Made by a program: the position numbers and the translations under genes. The notes under the pieces were generated by a model that made no database searches, was not told where the DNA came from, and was given only the letters and a program-made list of their open reading frames with translations. From positions 1-64,000 of the forward strand of contig CANNZV010001178.1 in assembly GCA_947561585.1 (NCBI GenBank): a stretch of 64,000 bases of DNA, in the 5' to 3' direction. Below, piece by piece: positions 23,291 through 33,045 of the stretch (within the stretch, counting starts at the first letter, position 1; each line of letters begins with the position of its first letter). The stretch is from Caprella mutica (Eukaryota > Arthropoda > Malacostraca > Amphipoda > Caprellidae).

Positions 23291-23692
23291 ACACCAGAGA
23301 CATTCTAATGAAGACTTTTGGGGTGGCTTGCCTACTTTTGCTAACATCATCACAACAAGAGATTGAGGCCCACAACTGCTGATGTTGGTGTTAACTTTTA
23401 GTGGTAAGTTTCTGTAAGTTTTACCTATTTATTTGACTTCTAGCTAACTATGAATGGGAAGATCTTCATTAATTGATGCTTTGTAATTTTCTTTTCAGTC
23501 ATATGGCTAACTATTGAAGAGGATAGCTTGGCTAGAGAAGTAATCTTCCTTCTTAAGTCTCATTCCAGCCACCCATCTTCAAAGTCTTCTGAAGTTGATC
23601 AATATTATGTTTCCTCTGATGACATTATGTTTTGGGTGCCAACACTTTTGGAAGGCGATAGATGTAGCATTTTAAACCATTCCAAGTTTTGA
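23291..23692 (+). pseudogene. Two gene-like exons of unknown identity
   Basis: Exon-like segment 1 (23291-23403) is bordered by TTTTTTGCAG and GTAAGT. A 95-bp intron-like gap follows and ends TTCTTTTCAG, and segment 2 begins at 23499. In one frame, segment 1 reads with a single internal TGA and leaves one base over. Segment 2 supplies two bases and stays open for about 65 codons up to a TGA at 23690-23692. Reading phase is therefore conserved across the putative intron. The translation (words such as NEDFWGGLPTFANI and SSDDIMFWVPTLLEGD) is protein-like, but I do not recognise the family. A different frame of segment 1 starts with Met and looks like a short secretory signal, but it stops after 24 codons. 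Confidence 0.35.
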
Positions 23693-24501
23693 ATTTGAAA
23701 TATTGCAAGGAGTGCTGAAACATTTTTTTACTTTACTGTGAACATCATTGTAAGATATTCTTTCAATGTTTTGTTATGAAAGCTCCATGCGTCACTGATT
23801 TGGTGAGTCACTTTGAGAAATAGCTAGCTTTGAACAATTCAGTTCATGAACTACTAAATTACTTTTTATTTGTCTGGGTACTTAAATCTTGGAGCTACAA
23901 GGAAGCTTTATTTGGGCCTTTTTAAACATAACTATATATAACTTCTTCTTTAATCCTCTTTTTTATTCTTCTTTTATCTAGTTGCAGTTTCTCCTTTGAT
24001 GGTGTGATCTCAAATTTAGTAATCTATTTAATGAGTTAATAGAAATGTATGTTTCTTGAATATTTTATTCATGTTTAATAATACATAAATTGGTAAATTC
24101 TTCAATTTTTCTAGCTTTTGAGAAACTAAAATAATTTTCTTCTTACTAATGTTTACCAAGTAATGTGTGTTTCTGAAATTGTTCATTTTATATTAAATGT
24201 AATAAATTAATTTTGAGTTTTATTACAATGATTTGATAAATATGGAAAGATTTGCTAAATTTCCAATTTAATTATTTATATTGTATCTATTTTAACTAAC
24301 TTATCACTCTATATTTATTAGTTAATCTTCATGCTGTATTATATATTAATTCTTATGAATTTGATTACTACAGTATTTTGTAATTGAGTGTAGCTAAATT
24401 AAACATTATCCAAGTGGCTAAAATGAAATGCATGTAGGTAAAATTGCTTAACGGCTGTAGTTTGAAGTTTTATTTTTTCAGTTAAATATTCTTTTATATG
24501 A

Positions 24502-24735
24502 GGTTTGAATTGCATGCATGTTGGTAAAATAGACAGCCAGCTGTAGTTTAATTAATAAGCATGTAGGTAATGTTTAACCACATCTGTGGTTTGAATTGCA
24601 TGCATGTTGGTAAAATAGACAGCCAGCTGTAGTTTAATTAATAAGCATGTAGGTAATGTTTAACCACAGCTGTGGTTTGAATTGCATGTATGTAGGTAAA
24701 ATAGACATTCAGCTGTAGTTAAAATGATGATAGAT
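24502..24735 (+). repeat. 86-bp tandem repeat, about 2.7 copies
   Basis: Units begin at 24502, 24588 and 24674 (GGTTTGAATTGCATG). The first two copies are almost identical. Each unit contains GTTGGTAAAATAGACA, CAGCTGTAGTTTAATTAA and CATGTAGGTAATG. Confidence 0.9.
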
Positions 24736-25152
24736 GTAGGTAAGATAAAATGCATGCATGTAGGTAAAATTACATTATAAATTCATGATGTTTGATCCAA
24801 ACAACAGCTGTGGTATGGTTTAAAAATGACCAACATTGTGGTTTGTATGAAACTATATATAGGTTCGGTTACGTACACTTTTCTTTCAGTGTATAATTAT
24901 TTAGTATTCGTGCGGAAGAGGTGTCAAGAGAGGTCACAAATTACCTTTAAATCTGTGACCTTATCCTTTGGTAAACAGTCTTTCAACAAAAGGTTCTTGC
25001 GAACTAAGACTTGTGTTGCTGTTGCAATTGAATATTAATAATTATATTCTGTGAAGTTATTCTTATGAATTAGAATAATTTTAAAACATCAATTCAGTTA
25101 AACAAGTAAATCAATTTAACTGCTTCGTTTGTTTATGTTTGTTAAGTATTGA

Positions 25153-27112
25153 ATGATAATAAATACTTTGAAAACAAAATTAGAAAATAAAGCTACCAAA
25201 TGTCTGTTTATTGGCTATGGCACAGTTACCAAAGGGTATAAGATGTATGATGTTGAATCTAAAAGAATCTTCTTTTCCAGGAATGTAACCTTTGATGAAT
25301 CAATTTCATCTAAGATTGAGAGCCCTCAACTGAGTGAGACTCCTACCTCTCCACTGGTGTTCCCTTCAGAAGATTCAGAACCTGCTGAGCCTGAGAACCA
25401 AACTCCTGAAAATAATCCTCCCTGATGCGCAACCTGTACCAGCTATCAGTCCTGATGAGGATCTTAGACGATCGTCTAGAATTCGTAGAGCTCCTATTAG
25501 ATATGGTAGTTGGGAGTATGATCAGTTTGAGGAGGAGGAGGGTTTATTAGTCAATGGGAATATCAATATCGAACCTAGGTCGGTATCTGAGGCTCTTAAT
25601 AGCGGTTCTGAATCCTCTAAATTGAAACAGGCCATGGAGAGGGAATTAAATGCTTTTGAGAAACATAAAGTTTTTGAACTCATAAAACCTACCTCAGATT
25701 AAAACATAATTAAATCTAAATGGGTGTTTAAAAGAAAAAAGGGATCTGATGGTAGAGTGGTTTCACATAAAGCTAGATTAGTCGCTCAGGGTTTTTTACA
25801 GAGACCTGGAATCGACTATGATGAAATTTTTGCTCCTGTAGTGAGATTTGAATCGGTGCGAACCATGTTATCTTTAGCAGCTAAACAAAAACTATTTGTA
25901 CATCACTTGGATGTGAATTCTGCTTTTTTGAATGGGGATCTTAAAGAAAATGTTTATATTATACAGCCTCCTTGCTATGCTATTCCAGGAAAAGAAGATT
26001 TAGTATGTAAACTTAATAAATCTATGTATGGATTAAAACAATCACCCAAATGTTGGAATGATGCGTTGGATGCATATCTTAAATCCTTAGGATTTATTCA
26101 GTCCTCTTGTGACTCATGTATATATGTTAAATTAATCAATAACTCTCCATGCTTCATTTCTGTGTATGTAGATGATTTTATTGTAGCATGTAAGAACTAT
26201 GATGATCTGACTAAAATCCAGATTGATTTAAGTGCTAAATTTGAGATGAAAGACTTAGGAAAATTATCCTATTTCTTAGGCATAAAAGTCGTACAAGATG
26301 AAAATAAAATAGCCCTAAATCAATCTTCATTTGTCAACGAGTTATTAGATAGATTTGAATTCAATAATTGCAAACCGGTTTCAACCCCTGCTGATGTTAA
26401 TTCCCATTTGGAACCAACTACTGATGATTGTGAACTAGTAGATAAAACTAAATATTAGTCAGCTGTAGGTGCTTTACTGTATCTATCTACTAAAACTAGA
26501 CCGGAGATAACTTATGCAGTTGGAAATGTCTCTAAATTTTGTTCCAATCCAAACACTAAGCACTGGTCTGCAATTAAGATAATATTTAGATACCTAAAGG
26601 GCACACCTGATCTTGGCATTACATATGGTAATGAATATTCTGAGTTGATAGGTTATTCTGATGCCGACTGGGCAGGAAACAGAGTTGATAGGAAAAGTAC
26701 TTCTGGCCAATGCTTTATGTTAAATAATTCCATTATTTCTTGGCGCTCTGTGAAACAGTCATGTGTTGCTTTATCAACGGCTGAAGCTGAATATGTTTCC
26801 CTCTCTGGAGCCTCCCTAGAAGCTGTATTTCTAAATAAATTACTATTAGATCTTAAAGTACCAAATAAGAATCCTATAGTTTTGTTTGAGGATAATCAGT
26901 CAGCTATTTGTATTGCTAAAAATGCTAAACATCCTCCTAGATCGAAACACATTGATATTAAATTTCATTACATTAGAGATCTTGTTGCTTCAAACACAAT
27001 TAAACTTGTGTATTGCCTCAGTGAAACTATGCTTGCTGACATATTCACTAAACCGTTGCCTACTGATAGATTTACCAAATTAGTTGAATTAATAGGCATG
27101 AAAAATATATAA
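25153..27112 (+). pseudogene. Copia pol remnant: integrase tail, reverse transcriptase, RNase H
   Basis: 25153-25425 encodes the end of integrase (CLFIGYGTVTKGYKMYD, then RNVTFDE). A frameshift near 25420 moves the reading to another frame, which continues to 27112. The RT begins with KARLVAQGF, continues with HHLDVNSAFLNGDL and SMYGLKQSP, and has the catalytic YVDD (about 26166). RNase H follows with YSDADWAG, STAEAEYVSLS, EDNQSAI and KHIDIKFHYIRD, so all four catalytic-type residues are visible. Two in-frame stops break the reading, TAA at 25700-25702 and TAG at 26456-26458. The second sits where the family has Gln, consistent with a C-to-T change. In working elements RT and RNase H copy the RNA inside virus-like particles. 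This copy cannot make a full pol protein. Confidence 0.92.
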
Positions 27113-27113
27113 T

Positions 27114-27129
27114 GTCGTGTGAGGAGGAG
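27114..27129 (+). promoter_or_regulatory. Polypurine tract
   Basis: The purine-rich run GTGTGAGGAGGAG lies immediately before the 3' LTR, where plus-strand DNA synthesis is primed. Confidence 0.75.
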
Positions 27130-27466
27130 TGTTGAAATTTTAGTTAAATGTATTACACACTCGTTATATGTTTAATATTAACTTCCTGTTAGACTAGCTC
27201 AGCTATATTAAATTACCTATTGTTTAAATAACCATGTATTACTTTTATGAGAAACGGACGTAAGGTCCAAAGTCTATTACATTTCCGGCGAGTGTTAAAT
27301 AACACTGCATGTAGTTACTTAAGGCAGTCTGTTTTTGCATTACTCAGAGAGAGATGTGATTCTCTCATCTCTCTAATATTCTTCTCTCTGTATAACATAT
27401 AAACTCTTTAAATAAACTCTATGTCTTAACGTTGTTAACCCACTGTAATTTAACCTAATTCTAACA
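27130..27466 (+). repeat. Copia 3' LTR
   Basis: 337 bp, TGTTGAAA...TTCTAACA, with the canonical TG...CA ends. TAGAT follows at 27467-27471. Confidence 0.95.
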
Positions 27467-27689
27467 TAGATTACCCTTCACTTTGAATTAATATAACTTA
27501 AAATCTACAAAGGGCTGGAGATTTTATCCAATTCACTCTAACGGTTTATATATAAGCCCATGTTGGTGGTGGTAGAATAGATACATTTAAAAAAATTGCA
27601 TTCTTAATTTTACTTGTAAGTCTACTTAAAATACGATATTTATATTAATTTAAATTTGGGTACACCTTTTTTTGGGGAGTCACCCGGTA

Positions 27690-28936
27690 ATACTTGAGTA
27701 AATGTAATTTATTAATAAAACAATTGAGTAAATTTCTTTAATAAATTTAAAAAATTTACTCAATAAAGAAATGTAATAACAAGATAAATACAGTCTTACA
27801 CAATTTTTTATATGCTGTACTGCATCATAAACATATTTGTAATATTTTTAAATGAATAAACTGTTACTAAAAATAATCAATTTGACGAAACATTTAATAT
27901 TAATTAGCAATCATGTGTTAGTAATAATACTACAAAGTAGAATTTCAAACGTGAGGAAGAATACTTAAAACATTAAAGTATGCCGATTGGTTAGATTGTT
28001 TCCTAATGGAAATATTATGTGGAACATTACTTTCTGAGTTTCAATGTATACATTATATATCAACTGGTAATTTTAAAAACAAATTGGTTTATCCTCAACC
28101 AATCAAACTAAATTGTAGCAAAATATTTACACTGTATATTATAATAAACTCCCAACATTTTTTACACAATCATGATGCAGGCTGGGTTATAAATGCTAAC
28201 GAAATCCTAAGTTAATTTAGCACCAAAAATATTGCAGGGATCATTTTTTGTAAAAACTTAATTGTCTGATTTAAACTAAGTTCTTAGTTATATTAATAAC
28301 TTTATTGTAACTGCACATGTTAATAATATTATTTGAAACCTTTTTCGGATACTAAACTAGAAGTAGAGCTAGGAATAATAATTTAATTCCTTATAGGAAG
28401 GGAGAGAATACCGATACTAACATATGTACATTACTGTATGTTAATTATCCCTGATCAGGTGATTTGCTTTTTATTTATTTCGATTCATTGCTGTACCTTT
28501 TAAAGTTACAATATAGATTAACTTAATTGTGATAGCTAGTAGTTAGCAGCCTTAGCCTGTTAAACATTAAAACTATTTTGTGATTTTGAACTGTCAGTAA
28601 ATATATATTGTAACATTGTATTAAGGTACAATGCAAAATTGTATTTTATTATTTAATGTATCAAGTAAATAGAGACTATAATGAATATTTTATTAATATC
28701 GTAAACAACAACTCTTGTCTGTGACGTCATTCGTTGAGATAACATAAAAATAATTTTACACATTAAATACATATTGTAATATATAATAATATCAGATAAT
28801 TTGGTCAGATAATTTGGTGATTTACTTTAATAGTTTAATATGTCGGATAATTGAATAATTACTACACTGATTAGCAAATCACTCTAGTGAAGACTTTCAT
28901 CAACTAATTAATTTGCAAAATATTAGGGAACTAGAT
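27690..28936. other. AT-rich spacer
   Basis: No gene. A CRE-like palindrome TGACGTCA occurs at 28732-28739. The 69-codon frame at 28006-28215 is typical of translated AT-rich spacer. Confidence 0.5.
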
Positions 28937-29382
28937 TATGTACACTCGGTAGAGCGCATACCTTCACCACCGCTTATCCGTTTGCTACCAAAATTTTATA
29001 AACTGGTAACTGGATAATGACTAATCGCCCTACCAAGTTTCATGCAATATGGAGTTATAAATCACCTTGATCTTTCACCTTCGACCCGATCGATCCCAAA
29101 ATCTAAAAAAATTGTTTCTGCATATTGATCGATCGTCCCACCAAGTTTCATGCAATATTGTGCAATATTTTTAAAGTTATTTATGACAATGACCTTGACC
29201 TTTGACTGGGTCGCTCCCAAAATTCTACCAGCAGGTCAATGGACACTGACCAATCGTTTCATGTAATTTCAGGCAATTTTGTTTAACAGTTTTTCAGTTA
29301 AGCGAATAACAAGATGATAAATAAATAAATAAATGCCGTCAATAATATAACCTTCCCGCATTCTGCGAAGATAATAATTTAG
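28937..29382 (+). repeat. SINE-like dispersed repeat, copy 1
   Basis: Begins near ACTCGGTAGAGCGCATA and carries repeated AAGTTTCATGCAAT and GACCTTGACC modules, then AACAAGATGATAAATAAATA at 29299-29333. It ends in a small hairpin around CCTTCCCGCATTCTGCGAAG. Copies 2 and 3 (minus strand) share the order of these parts. It could be a SINE or the 3' end of an RTE-type LINE. Confidence 0.65.
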
Positions 29383-32300
29383 TTTAACTGGTGTTAAGGT
29401 TTATTTATTAATTATTTACAGCCACATCAGCGCCTGGCTATGTAAGCAATAGATAATAAATATGAATGAGATAATATAGAAGTAATATTGTTGATTATAT
29501 TTGCAGTGTAGTGCACTATGATGTTTGTTATAATACTTGCAACTACTGTAGAATGGAAATTAACTTGATTAGAAACAACTATTCCTAATAATTTTATGTT
29601 TGCATAAATATAGTAAAAATTGAAAAATAATTATTCTATAACACGAGACGTTTTCACGAAGCTCTAATAAATGAAAAATTGTTGAGTAAATTCCTAGTCT
29701 TGAGATAATCATCAGATTTTCTATATGTTTTTACTGCAGAAATCCGTATGTATTCACATGAATAATAAGTTCTTGACATGAATCAAACAGATTGCATTAA
29801 AATTATGCGAGAGAAGATTGCATTTCCTAGCAGTGTTGATAAATGTTTTTCCTATACAAAAAGTCCTGAAGACAGTTTTCATTATCCGTGTCGAACCATT
29901 AAATTCACTTCATTTCATGGTCGTTGGAAGAATAAAAATCATAAAAAGATTTAGAAAAAAGAGTCTTAATGTCACAACATTGCTCCAATATTGTTTTGAG
30001 TGAATGAAACGTAGAATGATGGAAATGAAACGATTTCTTTGTAATCATATTTCCTCGCCAGCTGTCGCGGTGCAATGGGGAAGTTTTTAATTCAAGCAAC
30101 GAAAAACTAGACACCACAAAGGTCCATTCTATCCACTGTTTAGTCTTACAAACTGATACTCATGAAGCATATACTTTCAACTATCAGACTTTGTCAGTGT
30201 AATTATTATAATAACAAAATTCCATTTGTCTCGATACTCAAGCTCGATACTCAGCTTGACCTAGCTTTTTTGTTGAACTGAATAACCTCTGCAAACATTT
30301 AAGCATTGCGAAGCTGCAAGCATTCGATTATTAAAAAATAAAACAAATGGTCATGGGAACCAACGATGCGAATATTCGAAAGGAGAAAACTAATAAACAA
30401 AAAATGATTCAGTTACAATACATTTGTATATGTAAAGCTAACGATAACCTAACAAGCTGTACAAATCTTTACTGTCAGAGTATGAAACATGCAAGAATAT
30501 TCATTTAAGCTGAGAGGAAAAAACGGTTGAAATTAAAGGGTCCGATATTCAAAAAGTCCTGAAAGATTTGTGACAAAAAAATTGCTGCAATGTGCTGAAA
30601 TTAAATAAAAATTGGTTTGAAGAGAACGACGAAAAGAAAATATATTATGTTGTAAATGATATATTAGAAGAAATTAGTAGTGACTGTCAGTAGGTAAATG
30701 AAATTAGCTAACAAAATAGGAAATTATAAGGTATGTGGATTATACCTGATACATTTTGTATTCCATTTTAAAGGGGTCAGTGAACCTTTATTACTTTTTT
30801 TCATTGATTAATAAATCGATATAGGAACATTAAATTATTATAGAATGAAATTTTATAATTTATTTCCATAGGTCCTATTTGGAAAAAATGAATATCTAAT
30901 TGTTTCACAACTGCTGCACTACCTACTTACTTATGAATATTTCGCACTTACTACAGTCGATAATGCTCAAGTCCACGATATTTTTAACTTTGCGCTTTTG
31001 GTTACTTTGTTATTATTCATGTTCTACTTAGCTTACTTTATATAAAATTACCTTTACTATATTTTAAATAATTTATGTCTTGACTTATATTTAGGCAAAA
31101 CTCCAATGTTGGAGTTCTTTTCTTGATTGACTCTATACCTGAGCTTAACTGACTTTTAACTAGGAGTCAATATGACTCTTGTTTTGAGTAAAATATTAGG
31201 ATGGCTCAAATTGACTCACACTGTTAAGGCGTTTTGGAACAAACTGAAAACTCCAATTTTAAGTTCAATTGACTCGTATTTTCTTCAGTATATACTGCAT
31301 AAGTTTCTATCGATACATTGCTGTTAAAGTTTTTTTACAGATAATGTTTTTAGGGAAAACTCTTCTGTGATTAGTCGACAGAAAAGAGGATAATTTAGGG
31401 GGCTGTTCACGAAACTGTTGACTCCTCTAATGACATATGAGTTGAATTAAATTACCTTTCAAATTATAAGAATATTGAAACTCTCAACTTATATGGTTGT
31501 ATTGTAGTTTGTTGTATCAGGTAGTTTGTTTTACTGCACACTTGATTATTTCTTAATGACCTAGCATTGGGGTCAGCGGGAGCACGTCCCACTAATACAC
31601 GTATTTTTAAATCCTCTAAGCAAATCAATGAGTTAGTAACAGTAAAAACTATATCCTAAAAAAACTTATACACAAAGTACATTCTTTTAAAATTAAACTC
31701 TTTGTGATAGTAACGTTTAATCTCTAATCTGAAAGGTGTCATCCTTCTGCATAAGTTTTACTGTCCCATTAAAGTATATAATTAGAAGGTAAATGAAATT
31801 ACTTTGCCCAATCAGGACAAATGTTAAATTAAATTATTTTTCTCTCCATCAACAATTTTTAAAACAATCCACTCTTCTTCGAATTACCAAGCTGATAGAA
31901 ATATTTATCTATTAAATAACTACATATAAATTTTAATTTCGGGTTCAACCTTTCTGATTTGTTTAAACTATACAAATGAATGACTTTATTATTCATACCA
32001 AGAGAATTTATTCTCCCATTTCTCTCCAGAAAATGTCTGCTTAACATTAAATAAAAGAGTTCTCATTTCTAATTTATTTAATTGTGTATACTTTTATTTG
32101 AATTTACAATATATTAAAGAAAGTTACGATAAAATATTCATTGTATTGAACTCCATTCATCTTTGAGAGAAGATAATAAAGATGTTAAAGTAAATATAGT
32201 TACAGTACTTGACGCTGATACTTCGGGCGTTTTTTGTAACTTGGGAACAAATTAATTCATTGGTGATTGCTGACAGTTTGTAAAATAAGTTCAGTCGTTA

Positions 32301-32879
32301 CTTCATAGTATTGGTGTATCAAATAACTAAGGGTAGAGTGTAAATGAACTGAAATCATACGAGTCACATAATTTCAAACATTTTCGCTTGCAAGAAATTC
32401 TATGCTGAAAGATAAGAGGATTTTAATCGTTGTTTGTAAAATAATTGGAAACTTGCACTAATGAAATAGTCTTTCATAGAATCATATTTTGAAATGTAAG
32501 GAACATCTAAATAAAAGTTATCGATTGAATCAAAATACAAGTATGAAGTATCTTTACTAATTTGTTGTTAGTAACAAATTCTCCCAATTCACCACTTCAC
32601 CACCTTTGTTCACAACTGTTCAATGGAGCATCACAAGTGTGGTTGGAATCCTTGAACATCTTGTAGCACCAATAGAGATGTAGAATAATGATTTGTCCTC
32701 TAGTTTGAAGTGAAGCTCTTGGTGGACAATTCAATAATTGAAGACTAAATAGGGTAAAGGGAGTCACATCTGTGAGTAAAGGGTCTTTGGTCCAATAGAT
32801 TCTTTAATCTCAAAAAATAGGGACGTTGAATAGGAATAATTAATAGTGAGTAGAGGGTTCATAAAAGTTTCTATATGAA
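29383..32879. other. AT-rich spacer
   Basis: No recognisable gene or repeat family. The small open frames at 29818-30117 and 31859-32047 have the compositional bias of chance ORFs. Confidence 0.5.
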
Positions 32880-33045
32880 ACTTCGTATAGGCTTGGATTT
32901 GATTATTGTTTAGATTACTTAATTTATAGCAAAAATTTGTAAATATAATTGTATAAATGCTTATATGTAATCAGTATTTTTCATGTATGTAATCTTTTTA
33001 TTTATTTTTTTCCAATAAAGAATCAATCAATCAATCAATAAAAAG
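32880..33045 (+). repeat. LINE 3' end fragment with AATC tail
   Basis: Starts near AAACTTCGTATAGGCTTG, which matches the 3' UTR of the full LINE at 44300-44316 (CTTCGTATAGGCTTGATT), and ends in AATAAAGAATCAATCAATCAATCAAT. The tail unit is AATC here and ATT in the full element, so it comes from a related rather than identical LINE. Confidence 0.65.

Larger units (their letters stand above)
20939..25150. other. Non-Copia cargo inside the retrotransposon
   Basis: About 4.2 kb with no gag, protease or integrase core. The two ends, about 21160-21560 and 24430-24850, share alternating motifs like ATGTAGGTAAAA and CTGTGGTTT. The core (21700-24400) has different composition, with T- and CT-rich stretches and gene-like splice signals around 23291-23700. 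A 70-codon frame at 24826-25038 is preceded by a possible acceptor (TTTCTTTCAG) but is not recognised. The block may be a captured host segment, another nested element, or a divergent leader. Confidence 0.6.
20584..27466 (+). mobile_element. Copia (Ty1/copia) LTR retrotransposon, defective, with foreign cargo
   Basis: A 6883-bp element with two 337-bp LTRs of equal length (about nine mismatches by eye, roughly 2.7%). It is flanked by the 5-bp duplication TAGAT (20579-20583 and 27467-27471). A tRNA-iMet-type primer site follows the 5' LTR and a purine tract precedes the 3' LTR. Only the end of integrase, RT and RNase H can be recognised, and these are broken. Gag, protease and the catalytic part of integrase are missing. 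Their place is taken by about 4 kb of non-Copia sequence. Confidence 0.93.
18680..27687. mobile_element. Outer TIR transposon interrupted by nested insertions
   Basis: The sequence from 18680 (CCGGGTAACCCTC...) is an inverted match, over about 75 bp, to the sequence ending at 27687 (...GGGAGTCACCCGG). Both ends abut TA (18678-18679 and 27688-27689). Between them lie the mariner-like element, a MITE and the Copia element. Removing these leaves about 0.9 kb, a normal size for a non-autonomous transposon. It is therefore the oldest layer of the stack. No coding sequence of its own is visible. Confidence 0.65.
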
